This document shows, piece by piece, positions 1-6,109 of a stretch of DNA of 10,723 nt. This DNA is from Oscillospiraceae bacterium (lineage in GTDB: Bacteria; Bacillota; Clostridia; Christensenellales; Aristaeellaceae). The stretch is taken from contig JAITDK010000141.1 of the NCBI GenBank assembly GCA_031282605.1, positions 1-10,723 on the forward strand. Direction: 5' to 3'. Under the pieces are notes generated by a model. The model made no database searches. It saw only the letters and a list, made by a program, of their open reading frames with translations, and was not told where the DNA came from. Positions within the stretch are counted from its first letter, which is position 1. Each line of letters opens with the position of its first letter. The translations under genes and the position numbers were made by a program.

Positions 1-942
1 AAGCTGTTCAACGATCCGCAGCCACGCGACGCGTCCGCTACGCCAACCCCCAAACCCACGCCTCCTCCGCCGAAGCATTACATCACGATCGACGTGGTCA
101 ATCAAGTAGTGACGGTATACGGACTCGACGCGGACGGCGGTTACACCGACGTAGTCAAGCGTATGCTCTGCTCGACGGGCACGGACGCCAATCCGACGCC
201 AGAAAGGCAATACGTACTCAACGGGGCTACCGCGCGCTGGTGCTTCTTTGACAAATGGGGTTCATACGCGCAGTATTGGACGCGTATATCCAGCTCGATC
301 GCGTTCCATTCGGTCATATACAACACGCCCGACGCGATGGATTTGGCTGTCGGTTCGTATTACAACCTGGGCAAGAAGGCCTCTCACGGATGCATCAGGC
401 TGCTGGTGTCGGACGCAAAGTGGATATACGATAACTGCGGCGCGGGCACGGTGGTGGACGTGATACGGGGAAAGGCTGATCCCGAGGGGGTTATGACGCT
501 TAAGCCGCCCGCGCTCAACAAGGCGAACATGCTGCCCGTGAGCACGCCGCAACCTACGCCGACGCCGATATATGACCCCCGCACGCCGCCGGAGACGAAG
601 ATACGCACGTTGGAAGTAGGCAGCGCGGGCGAGGATGTATTCTGGCTGCAGCGCAAGCTGACGGAACTGGGTTTCTACGCCGGCACGATAACCGGCGGAT
701 ACTGGAACGGCACTCGCGACGCGGTCAAGGCATATCAAAAGATGTATGGACTTGGAGCGGACGGCAAAGCGGGCAGGATTACTCTGGGACATATCTACGC
801 GGAAGCGGCGGCCACACCGACGCCAATTCCTACGCCTATTCCGACGCCAGTTCCGACGCCAATTCCGACGCCATCTCCGACCCATTCGCCAGCATCGTCC
901 GAACCTGCACCAACAGTCCGGCAGACGCAATCACCCATATGA
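1..942 (+). CDS. L,D-transpeptidase (YkuD domain) with peptidoglycan-binding domain, 5' end cut off
   Basis: The reading frame is open from base 1, so the true start lies upstream; GTG at 94 is internal to the YkuD domain (it follows the strand YITID). Numbering from base 1, a Pro/Thr linker (about residues 14-24) leads into a YkuD catalytic domain (about 26-155) with His103 (FHSVIYN) and the signature SHGCIRL, catalytic Cys131. This family cross-links peptidoglycan stem peptides outside the membrane through a Cys acyl-enzyme. A PG_binding_1 domain follows (about 201-267: LEVGSAGEDVFWLQRKL, then an aromatic-rich second half). The last 45 residues are a TPIPTP-type tail with no domain after it. 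A signal peptide or membrane anchor would be expected in the missing N-terminus. A hairpin terminator lies just downstream. Family assignment is secure; the physiological substrate is not known. Confidence 0.9.
   Translation, partial: KLFNDPQPRDASATPTPKPTPPPPKHYITIDVVNQVVTVYGLDADGGYTDVVKRMLCSTGTDANPTPERQYVLNGATARWCFFDKWGSYAQYWTRISSSIAFHSVIYNTPDAMDLAVGSYYNLGKKASHGCIRLLVSDAKWIYDNCGAGTVVDVIRGKADPEGVMTLKPPALNKANMLPVSTPQPTPTPIYDPRTPPETKIRTLEVGSAGEDVFWLQRKLTELGFYAGTITGGYWNGTRDAVKAYQKMYGLGADGKAGRITLGHIYAEAAATPTPIPTPIPTPVPTPIPTPSPTHSPASSEPAPTVRQTQSPI
817..876 (+). repeat. Five 12-bp tandem units encoding Thr-Pro repeats
   Basis: Five consecutive 12-bp units (817-828, 829-840, 841-852, 853-864, 865-876) follow the pattern CCGACGCCAATT with small changes. 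They encode the PTPI/PTPV/PTPS tail of the L,D-transpeptidase. The period equals four codons, so unit gain or loss would keep the frame; copy number could vary between strains. Confidence 0.85.
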
Positions 943-951
943 GTTTACTAT

Positions 952-983
952 GGCGCAGGCTCGGGTAAGAGGCTGCGCCTTTT
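952..983 (+). terminator. Probable intrinsic terminator after the L,D-transpeptidase gene
   Basis: GGCGCAG (952-958) and CTGCGCC (973-979) form a 7-bp GC-rich stem with a 14-nt loop, followed by TTTT (980-983). It begins 9 bp after the stop codon. The loop is long and the T-run short, so efficiency is uncertain. Confidence 0.55.
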
Positions 984-1065
984 GGGCGAAGTTTGACGAT
1001 GCCGCCCTGTTAGCCGCAGCGACGACGTATGGGTCCCCCCCATCGGCTATTTTGTTACGGACATA

Positions 1066-1094
1066 TTGACAAACGCGCTGGTCAATGGTATCAT
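1066..1094 (+). promoter_or_regulatory. Sigma-A type promoter of the metal-sensor gene
   Basis: TTGACA (1066-1071), a 17-bp spacer and TATCAT (1089-1094) form a near-consensus housekeeping promoter. Expected transcription start is about 1101, inside the operator palindrome that follows, which suits repression by the encoded sensor. Confidence 0.8.
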
Positions 1095-1100
1095 AACACT

Positions 1101-1114
1101 TGAACGATTGCTCA
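1101..1114 (+). promoter_or_regulatory. Operator palindrome 1 (ArsR/SmtB/CadC type), before the sensor gene
   Basis: TGAACGATTGCTCA is an imperfect palindrome, one arm mismatch from TGAAC-N4-GTTCA. It matches the perfect copy at 1633-1646 at 12 of 14 positions. It sits at the expected transcription start of the sensor promoter. The TGAA...TTCA core is typical of operators bound by SmtB/CzrA/CadC-type repressors. Confidence 0.7.
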
Positions 1115-1148
1115 TATGTATGTCTCTCATGTTCGGAGGTTGACCGAT

Positions 1149-1562
1149 ATGGAATATCGCGACGCGGACCGCTGCGAGATAACCGCCGTGCACGTTGAAA
1201 CCGTGGAGCGTGTGCGCGTCAGGATGCCCAGGGATGAGGCGCTGACGGATCTGGCCGATCTGTTTAAGATGTTTGCCGACTCGACGCGCGTTAAGATACT
1301 CTACGCGCTGCACGCGGCGGAAGCGGCATGGGACGAGGGCGGTCAGGCAAGCGGCGCGAGGCGCGGCGAACTGTGCGTGTGCGATATCTCGGCGCTGCTA
1401 AGCATGACCAGTTCCGCTGTGTCGCATCAGCTGCGCGCGCTGCGCCAGACGCGATTGGTTAAGTACCGCCGCGACGGCAAGATCATCTACTATTCGCTGG
1501 ACGACGAGCACGTAAGCTCGATATTCCAGCAAGGGTTCGAACACGCGATGGAACGGGGATGA
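1149..1562 (+). CDS. ArsR/SmtB/CadC-type metal-responsive transcriptional repressor
   Basis: A 137-residue winged-helix metal sensor. The start is ATG 1149, preceded by GGAGGT (1135-1140); the upstream in-frame ATG at 1116 lies in the operator and has no ribosome site. Visible parts: LADLFKMFADSTRVKILYAL (about 35-54), the metal motif ELCVCD with Cys76 and Cys78, the recognition helix MTSSAVSHQLRAL (86-98), and the wing RRDGKIIYYSL. The C-terminal helix carries Asp119, His121, His132 and Glu135, spaced as in the alpha-5 zinc site of SmtB/CzrA/CadC. Cys9 and His15 lie in the N-terminal arm. Compared with CadC, about 15 extra residues sit just before ELCVC. Likely role: represses itself and the exporter gene at 1694 and releases DNA on binding Zn, Cd or Pb. 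The metal preference is inferred, not visible. Confidence 0.9.
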   Translation: MEYRDADRCEITAVHVETVERVRVRMPRDEALTDLADLFKMFADSTRVKILYALHAAEAAWDEGGQASGARRGELCVCDISALLSMTSSAVSHQLRALRQTRLVKYRRDGKIIYYSLDDEHVSSIFQQGFEHAMERG

Positions 1563-1607
1563 ACGCAAACCCCAACGCCGCGAACCCAACCTGAAAATCC
1601 GCAAGTT

Positions 1608-1636
1608 TTGCTTGCCAATATAGAGTATTATATGAA
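1608..1636 (+). promoter_or_regulatory. Probable promoter of the metal-exporting ATPase gene
   Basis: An AT-rich patch precedes and overlaps operator 2. One reading is TTGCTT (1608-1613), 17 bp, TATGAA (1631-1636); another uses TATATG (1629-1634) as -10. The exact boxes are not resolved, but an independent promoter here is supported by the 131-bp gap after the sensor gene and by the second operator. Confidence 0.4.
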
Positions 1637-1646
1637 CAATTGTTCA
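1633..1646 (+). promoter_or_regulatory. Operator palindrome 2 (perfect), before the ATPase gene
   Basis: TGAACAATTGTTCA is a perfect 14-bp palindrome, 48 bp before the ATPase start. It is the consensus form of the site at 1101-1114 and strongly resembles known SmtB/CadC-family operators. Its position over the -10/start region implies direct repression of the exporter. Confidence 0.8.
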
Positions 1647-1693
1647 AGCGTCGTATTATATTGAGTATAACTAATACGTTAGGAGGCGTGGTT

Positions 1694-3715
1694 ATGGACA
1701 ATTCGGCGGATACCAGATGGGAAAATGACGTCGCGGCGTGCTCGTACGGGAATTGCCATCATCATGAGGCCGTGAACGACTATGAGGCACGCGAGGGGGA
1801 GCACGGCGGCGGGCCGGTTCAGCGTTATGCTGTGGACGCGCTGGGCGCCGCCATATATATTGCGGCATTCTTTGTCAGCGGCAGGCCAGCGGGCGAGGCT
1901 GCCGGCACGGTATGCTTCGTTGCGGCGTACCTGCTGCTGGGCTGGCGGATAATCCTGACGTCGGCGCGAAGCCTGGGCGGACTGTTCAGCCGGAAAACCG
2001 CGCGCGGCGAGGGTGCGGCGGCACTTCTGGATGAGAATTTTTTGATGACGATAGCGACGATAGGCGCGCTGGCGATCGGGGAGTTCCCGGAAGCCGGCGC
2101 GGTCATGCTTCTGTATAGAATCGGCGAGGAACTGCAGAACCGCGCGATTCAGGCGTCGCGGCGGTCGATACGCTCGCTTATGGATCTGCGTCCCGACAGC
2201 GCGAACGTGTTGAACGACGACGGCACGATCCTGACAGTCGCGCCCGACGAGGTCAAGGTGGGACAACAGATACTGGTTCGTCCTGGGGAGAGAATACCCC
2301 TGGACGGAATAGTACTCAGCGGCGAGTGCGATCTGGATACAGCCGCGCTGACCGGAGAGAGTCAGCCGCGACCGATCGCTCCCGGAGGCGAGGCGCTCTC
2401 CGGATCGATCGTGATAGGCAGCACACTGACAATCGAGGTCACTAGCGCCGCCGGTGAATCCACCGTCTCCAAGATTCTTGAGATGACTCAAAAGGCCGCG
2501 TCGCGCAAGACCAACGCGGAACTGCTAATCACGCGCTTTGCGAAGGTTTATACCCCCATCGTGGTAGGCGCTGCGGCGCTGCTGGCGTTGATCCCCGCGC
2601 TGTCGGGTATGCCGGCGGGCGAGTCGGTCAGGCGAGCGCTGGTGTTCCTGGTCATATCGTGCCCGTGCGCGCTAGTGGTATCCATCCCGATAGGATACTT
2701 CGCCGGCCTGGGGGCGGCGTCACGCCGAGGGATATTGGTAAAAGGCGCGCGATACCTCGAGTCGCTGAACAAGGTGGATACGGTGATATTCGACAAGACG
2801 GGCACGCTGACCCGCGGCAAGTTCGAGGTCGCGCAGATAGACGTCGATACGGGCGTGTCGAATCGTGCCGCCGTATTAGAGGCGGCGGCGTACGCGGAGT
2901 GGGATTCGTCACACCCGATCGCGCGGTCGATAAAGTCGGCGTGGCTGGCTGAGGGCGGCAAGGTAGATCCCGGCAGGCTGGCCGATCGGACGGAACGCGC
3001 GGGATACGGGGTGCGCGCGCTGCTGGACGGACGCGAGGTTTTGGCGGGTTCCAACAGGCTTCTGGAAGAGTCGGGGGTGGATTACCCAGCGTCGGGAAAC
3101 GATTCGACTACCGTTGTGGTTGCGCTGGACGGACGGTATTTGGGCAGGATCGTGCTGCGGGACGCCATCAAGCCTGACGCTGCGGAGGCGGTGAGTCGGC
3201 TGCGCGCGCTGGGGGTGCGTGAGGTGGCGATGCTCACGGGCGATACAGCTTCGGCGGCTGAGTTGGTAAGAAAGGAACTGGGGCTGGATACGACCGAGTC
3301 GAGGTTGCTGCCGCATCAAAAGATGGAATCGCTGGAGCGGAGGATGTCCGGTAGAACGAATGCGGGCGCGATAGTTTTCGTGGGAGACGGTATAAACGAC
3401 GCTCCGGTGCTGGCGAGGGCGGACGTAGGCATAGCGATGGGCGGCCTGGGCGCGGACGCGGCGCTGGACGCCGCAGACGTGGCGTTAATGACGGACGAAC
3501 CCGCGCGGGTAGCGGAGCTAATCAGCATAGCCCGACGGACGCGGCGGATAGGTATAGAGAACATAACGCTGGCGCTAGGGATCAAGGCCGCGCTGATGGC
3601 GCTGGGCGCGGCAGGCCTGACTCCTCTATGGCTGGCGGTCTTCGGCGACGTAGGCGTAGCCCTCTTGGCGGTAGCGAACGCAATGCGCGCGGCTCGACCC
3701 ATACGCCAATCCTAG
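1694..3715 (+). CDS. cadA: P1B-2 type heavy-metal (Zn/Cd/Pb) exporting ATPase
   Basis: A 673-residue membrane pump that uses ATP to export divalent soft metals. The start is ATG 1694, with AGGAGG at 1681-1686; the open frame runs upstream to a TTG at 1640, inside the operator. The actuator loop has TGES (220-223). The ion-path motif CPC is at 323-325, the phosphorylated Asp367 lies in DKTGTLT, His407-Pro408 is the HP motif of the nucleotide domain, and Asp565 lies in GDGIND. Hydrophobic spans lie near 46-62, 66-86, 115-141, 286-305, 315-335, 624-643 and 646-664. Lys631 and the late Asp652-x-Gly654 are the marks of the Zn/Cd/Pb (P1B-2) subgroup rather than copper pumps. There is no N-terminal HMA domain (no GxTCxxC); a short Cys16-x4-Cys21-His-His-His cluster takes its place. 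It is paired with the sensor gene upstream and shares its operator. Choice between Zn, Cd and Pb is open. Confidence 0.93.
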   Translation: MDNSADTRWENDVAACSYGNCHHHEAVNDYEAREGEHGGGPVQRYAVDALGAAIYIAAFFVSGRPAGEAAGTVCFVAAYLLLGWRIILTSARSLGGLFSRKTARGEGAAALLDENFLMTIATIGALAIGEFPEAGAVMLLYRIGEELQNRAIQASRRSIRSLMDLRPDSANVLNDDGTILTVAPDEVKVGQQILVRPGERIPLDGIVLSGECDLDTAALTGESQPRPIAPGGEALSGSIVIGSTLTIEVTSAAGESTVSKILEMTQKAASRKTNAELLITRFAKVYTPIVVGAAALLALIPALSGMPAGESVRRALVFLVISCPCALVVSIPIGYFAGLGAASRRGILVKGARYLESLNKVDTVIFDKTGTLTRGKFEVAQIDVDTGVSNRAAVLEAAAYAEWDSSHPIARSIKSAWLAEGGKVDPGRLADRTERAGYGVRALLDGREVLAGSNRLLEESGVDYPASGNDSTTVVVALDGRYLGRIVLRDAIKPDAAEAVSRLRALGVREVAMLTGDTASAAELVRKELGLDTTESRLLPHQKMESLERRMSGRTNAGAIVFVGDGINDAPVLARADVGIAMGGLGADAALDAADVALMTDEPARVAELISIARRTRRIGIENITLALGIKAALMALGAAGLTPLWLAVFGDVGVALLAVANAMRAARPIRQS

Positions 3716-3717
3716 GA

Positions 3718-3782
3718 TCTGTTCGGAAAAATATCGCGGTGGGGATTAGTAAGGCCTCACCGCGATATTTTTTTCGAACAGA
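3718..3782 (+). terminator. Strong intrinsic terminator, long near-perfect hairpin
   Basis: Two arms of about 25 bp (starting at 3718 and ending at 3782) pair almost completely around an 11-15 nt loop. The core is ATATCGCGGTG / CACCGCGATAT, followed by seven T (3768-3774). The outer parts TCTGTTCG/CGAACAGA also pair, and the A-run on the left makes it able to work on both strands. It begins 3 bp after the ATPase stop codon. Confidence 0.88.
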
Positions 3783-3822
3783 CCATAGTTCTGCGTTATT
3801 CCGGCAAAGAATATATACCCAT

Positions 3823-3940
3823 ACCGCTAAGAACTCACACGGATTCGCTATAGATTCTCATCGATCTCTAATGCGAACGCGGGAGAATACTTACGGCTCG
3901 TTGACTGAGCGCCAGCCAGGTTTTGCGCGGAGCCGCGCGA
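3823..3940. repeat. Non-coding repeat, copy A (upstream of the SpoIID gene)
   Basis: The first 26 bp (3823-3848) match 5066-5091 at 24 of 26 positions. Beyond that the two align without gaps for another 47 bp at about 28 of 47 matches, including shared CTAA-N-GCG and CTTACG. Both copies end in the same 10-mer, AGCCGCGCGA (3931-3940 and 5175-5184), at nearly the same distance from the start (108 versus 109 bp). Each can form a GC-rich hairpin at this 3' end; here GCGCG (3925-3929) pairs with CGCGC (3934-3938). It covers much of the 378-bp gene-poor gap 3716-4093. Function unknown. Confidence 0.7.
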
Positions 3941-3949
3941 CGTTAATCA

Positions 3950-4063
3950 TTGAGGCGGCCATACAAGACCGATGCGAGAGTCGGCGCAAGCGTCGGAAGA
4001 CTCGCGAAGACGGGCGCTCCGATCGGCACGGAGTACAACATACACGAACACATCAAGGCATGA
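3950..4063 (+). other. Possible 37-residue mini-ORF or decayed gene end, in frame with the SpoIID gene
   Basis: From TTG 3950 the frame reads LRRPYKTDARVGASVGRLAK, then TGAPIGTEYNIHEHIKA, and stops at TGA 4061. The composition looks protein-like and the frame is the same as that of the gene at 4094, with one stop between them. There is no ribosome site before TTG 3950 and a TAA lies two codons upstream, so it may be the remnant of a longer gene, an overlooked short gene, or chance. I do not recognise the sequence. Confidence 0.25.
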
Positions 4064-4093
4064 TATCTCCGCGCCATAAAGGAGGCAAGTCCG

Positions 4094-5044
4094 ATGGATG
4101 TTACCATTAGGTTATCCGGGAAAAGAAAAGAGAACACCGAACGCTGGGGCGCAGGTACGGTCACGCTTCCTCTTGAAGAATACCTGAAGTACGTCGTACC
4201 AAACGAGATAGGCGCTTCCGCGCCGCTGGAAGCGCAGAAGGCGCAGGCGGTAGCGTCGCGGTCATATATCGCGGCCATCATAAAGGGCGGCGCAACCCCG
4301 GATGACACAGCCCAGTATCAGGCATTCAAGTATCTCGCCGACTCCGCCATAAAGCGCAGCATTCAGGCCGTTGACGAGACCGCCGGAGAGGTTCTTCTGT
4401 ACGGCGGTCATGTCGCAAACGCCTGGTACACCGCGTCCAACGGCGGACATACGCGCTCGTCAAAGGAGGTTTGGGGTGGAGAACGCGCGTGGGCGATATC
4501 GCAGCCCGATCCGTGGGACGCGGCCGTAGGGAAACCATTAAACGGTCACGGCGTTGGAATGAGCCAGGAGGGCGCAAAATATGCCGCGAAACAAGGTATA
4601 GGGTATCGAGACATACTCGCGTTTTATTACCCCAACACAATCATCTCTCAAATACCGGACGGAGACGCACAGCAGATCGCCGTCAAACAAGCCGCGGCTC
4701 AACAGGCTGCCGCAACCCCCGCCGCCGGAAAACCCCCTACTATCCAGCCACCGGCGCCAGACGGATCATCCGCGCCGCCCAAACCACCCTGGACTGGCGT
4801 CGTCAAAACCGTCATGGGCAAGGGCGTCGGCATGTGGCGATCAACCGCCAAGGAAGACGCAGATAAGATCACCGACATACCGGAATCAGCCCTGGTCACG
4901 GTTATCGGCGACGAGACCGGCACAGGCTCATTCCGCACCGCGCAGTATAACGGGTTTAAGGGACTGGTCGACACCAAGTATCTCGTCGGCCGCGCCGCCG
5001 TCCCGGCAGAATCGAACCCCGCCGGAATGAAGAATAAAGCGTAA
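4094..5044 (+). CDS. SpoIID/LytB-domain protein with C-terminal SH3-like domain, no signal peptide
   Basis: 316 residues. The start ATG 4094 has a strong site, AAAGGAGG (4078-4085), and an in-frame TGA at 4061 prevents a longer protein. Residues about 20-190 form the SpoIID domain: LPLEEYLKYVVPNEIG, with Glu38 at the position of the catalytic Glu of the lytic transglycosylase SpoIID, then APLEAQKAQAVASRSY, SNGGHTRSS, and the late motif NGHGVGMSQEGA (150-161) followed by YRDILAFYYPNT. A Gln/Ala/Pro-rich linker (about 195-232) leads to a bacterial SH3-like domain (about 233-300), which in related proteins binds cell wall. Family members act on peptidoglycan outside the membrane, often in sporulation. 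Oddly, no signal peptide or membrane helix is seen. Flanking 118-bp repeats lie on both sides. The exact role (sporulation, lysis, remodelling) cannot be told from the sequence. Confidence 0.85.
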   Translation: MDVTIRLSGKRKENTERWGAGTVTLPLEEYLKYVVPNEIGASAPLEAQKAQAVASRSYIAAIIKGGATPDDTAQYQAFKYLADSAIKRSIQAVDETAGEVLLYGGHVANAWYTASNGGHTRSSKEVWGGERAWAISQPDPWDAAVGKPLNGHGVGMSQEGAKYAAKQGIGYRDILAFYYPNTIISQIPDGDAQQIAVKQAAAQQAAATPAAGKPPTIQPPAPDGSSAPPKPPWTGVVKTVMGKGVGMWRSTAKEDADKITDIPESALVTVIGDETGTGSFRTAQYNGFKGLVDTKYLVGRAAVPAESNPAGMKNKA

Positions 5045-5065
5045 AGTAACCAAAACATACTCCGA

Positions 5066-5184
5066 ACCGCTAAGAATTCCCACGGATTCGCGGTAGGCTT
5101 CCGCCGCTCGCTAAGGCGCTCGAAAGAGACCCCTTACGATCCGTCGAAGAAACGAACCGGCGCGAGCGGCGAACAGCCGCGCGA
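5066..5184. repeat. Non-coding repeat, copy B (downstream of the SpoIID gene)
   Basis: The partner of 3823-3940, in the same orientation, starting 22 bp after the SpoIID stop codon. The head ACCGCTAAGAATTCCCACGG is nearly the same as in copy A; the body is diverged but collinear. Its 3' hairpin is GCGGC (5166-5170) / GCCGC (5176-5180) around GAACA. A related internal motif, CCCTTACGATCCG (5131-5143), recurs just after the copy as CCCTTAACGATCCG (5195-5208). Confidence 0.7.
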
Positions 5185-5220
5185 ATGCAGGAAACCCTTA
5201 ACGATCCGGAGTACACTATA

Positions 5221-5258
5221 CTTACGCCGTTTAACGCGTAAGATCCGCGCTCTTACGC
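5221..5258. repeat. Alternating inverted repeats CTTACGC / GCGTAAG / CTTACGC
   Basis: CTTACGC (5221-5227), GCGTAAG (5236-5242) and CTTACGC (5252-5258) alternate, so the middle arm can pair with either outer arm: a 7-bp stem with an 8-nt loop, or GCGTAAGA/TCTTACGC (8 bp) with a 7-nt loop. It lies between two convergent genes. There is no T-run, so it is not a classical terminator. Confidence 0.6.
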
Positions 5259-5263
5259 ATTGA

Positions 5264-6037
5264 TCACTGCTTTATGGACGTACGGACTTCCCGCACGATA
5301 TCTAGGTAATCCGTATAGTACCCCGCCGGCGCTAGCAGCTGAACGGAAATCAGCAGCCTGTTCGCGGCGGCTACGACCACTCGCCCGCGGATCGCCTTCG
5401 CGTTCTCCTGCGCGACGCGGAAGTTATAGTAATAGCCCGGCTCGCCGAGTATCTTGTTGTTGTCTGCGCGCAGGCTCATCTCCACGTTGGGGTATTGGAT
5501 TTTGAGCGATTCGACGAGACCGTTCAGCGCGGAGATAGCGTCCTCGGACTCCTGGTTGGACGAGTTGTGTACGCACTTGACGATCAGTTCCGCCGGGAAA
5601 CCGTCCATCGCGGTAGCTGGCGGTTCTGAGAACATCACGGTCTCGTCGTCCAGTGCGGTCTCGATCCAATCCCCAGGTACGTTGAACGTTAACCCCAGCG
5701 AAGTCGACGTATACTCGGCGTAAACGAACGTGCGCTTGGGCTTGTCTATCGGCTCGATGAGCAGCGGCGTCGAACCGGGCGCCGCCGTTTCCACCGCCAT
5801 ATCAATCGGACGAGGCGTGATGGTCGGTTCCGGCGTAATCTTGGGCGTCGGCGTAGGCTGCTTGTTGGCCGGGGGCAATGTCGATTCCGTCTGCTTGGTT
5901 CCGTCGCCCTCGCCCTCTACGGCGGCGTCGTTCGCCCACGGCAGTTTCAGCGTGCACGCGCTGAAGCCCACCAGCGCGATAGCAGCGATCAGCAGCAGCG
6001 CGATAAATCGCGGCAATCTGTTATAACCCATCTTCAT
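5264..6037 (-). CDS. Lipoprotein with Thr-Pro linker and a C-terminal domain of unknown function
   Basis: 257 residues. The start ATG 6037 is 10 bp after GGGGAGG (6054-6048). A basic N-terminus and hydrophobic stretch (residues about 11-25) end in the lipobox FSAC with Cys28, so it should be an exported, lipid-anchored protein. Residues about 30-100 are low-complexity, with KQPTPTPKITPEPTITP resembling the linkers of the L,D-transpeptidase. The folded part (about 105-257) begins YAEYTSTSLGLTFNVPGDWI and ends in alternating hydrophobic strands; this start resembles PsbP-like/DUF1795 lipoprotein domains, a weak resemblance judged by eye. The gene follows recX by 72 bp on the same strand, with an AT-rich patch at about 6065-6076 that could hold its own -10 box. 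Function unknown. Confidence 0.82.
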   Translation of the reverse strand: MKMGYNRLPRFIALLLIAAIALVGFSACTLKLPWANDAAVEGEGDGTKQTESTLPPANKQPTPTPKITPEPTITPRPIDMAVETAAPGSTPLLIEPIDKPKRTFVYAEYTSTSLGLTFNVPGDWIETALDDETVMFSEPPATAMDGFPAELIVKCVHNSSNQESEDAISALNGLVESLKIQYPNVEMSLRADNNKILGEPGYYYNFRVAQENAKAIRGRVVVAAANRLLISVQLLAPAGYYTDYLDIVREVRTSIKQ

Positions 6038-6109
6038 AGGGACTTAACCTCCCCAAATTCGTCTATATAATAAACGTTTCTGGGCGCGGGTGTATTGCAT
6101 CGGCCAGGA

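Noticed and set aside
746..1069. Frame running past the transpeptidase stop codon, which might mean a frameshifted extra domain
   Set aside because: Its product is Arg-rich repeat translation of the Thr-Pro region followed by nothing recognisable, and a terminator hairpin lies just after the stop at 942.
1116..1148. Earlier ATG start for the metal sensor
   Set aside because: It lies next to the operator at the transcription start and has no ribosome site, whereas ATG 1149 follows GGAGGT at a good distance and matches family N-termini.
1679..2491. A 270-codon open frame on the - strand under the ATPase gene, and similar long frames at 262-930 (-) and 8128-8736 (+)
   Set aside because: They lie fully opposite genes with clear conserved motifs, have low-complexity Arg-rich or Ser/Pro-rich sequence, and no ribosome sites. 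High GC creates such mirror frames.
4061..4063. TGA between the mini-ORF and the SpoIID gene read as an amino acid (recoded TGA)
   Set aside because: TGA ends the genes at 942, 1562, 5264 and 6771 and the binding protein at 10529, and the SpoIID gene has its own perfect ribosome site.
3718..4093. tRNA, rRNA or a known riboswitch in the 378-bp gap before the SpoIID gene
   Set aside because: No tRNA cloverleaf, rRNA sequence or motif of a riboswitch class I could recognise was found; the gap holds the terminator, repeat copy A and the doubtful mini-ORF.
5066..5258. CRISPR array
   Set aside because: Only two diverged repeat copies exist, more than 1.2 kb apart with a gene between them, and the short CTTACGC motifs alternate in orientation; no cas genes are present.
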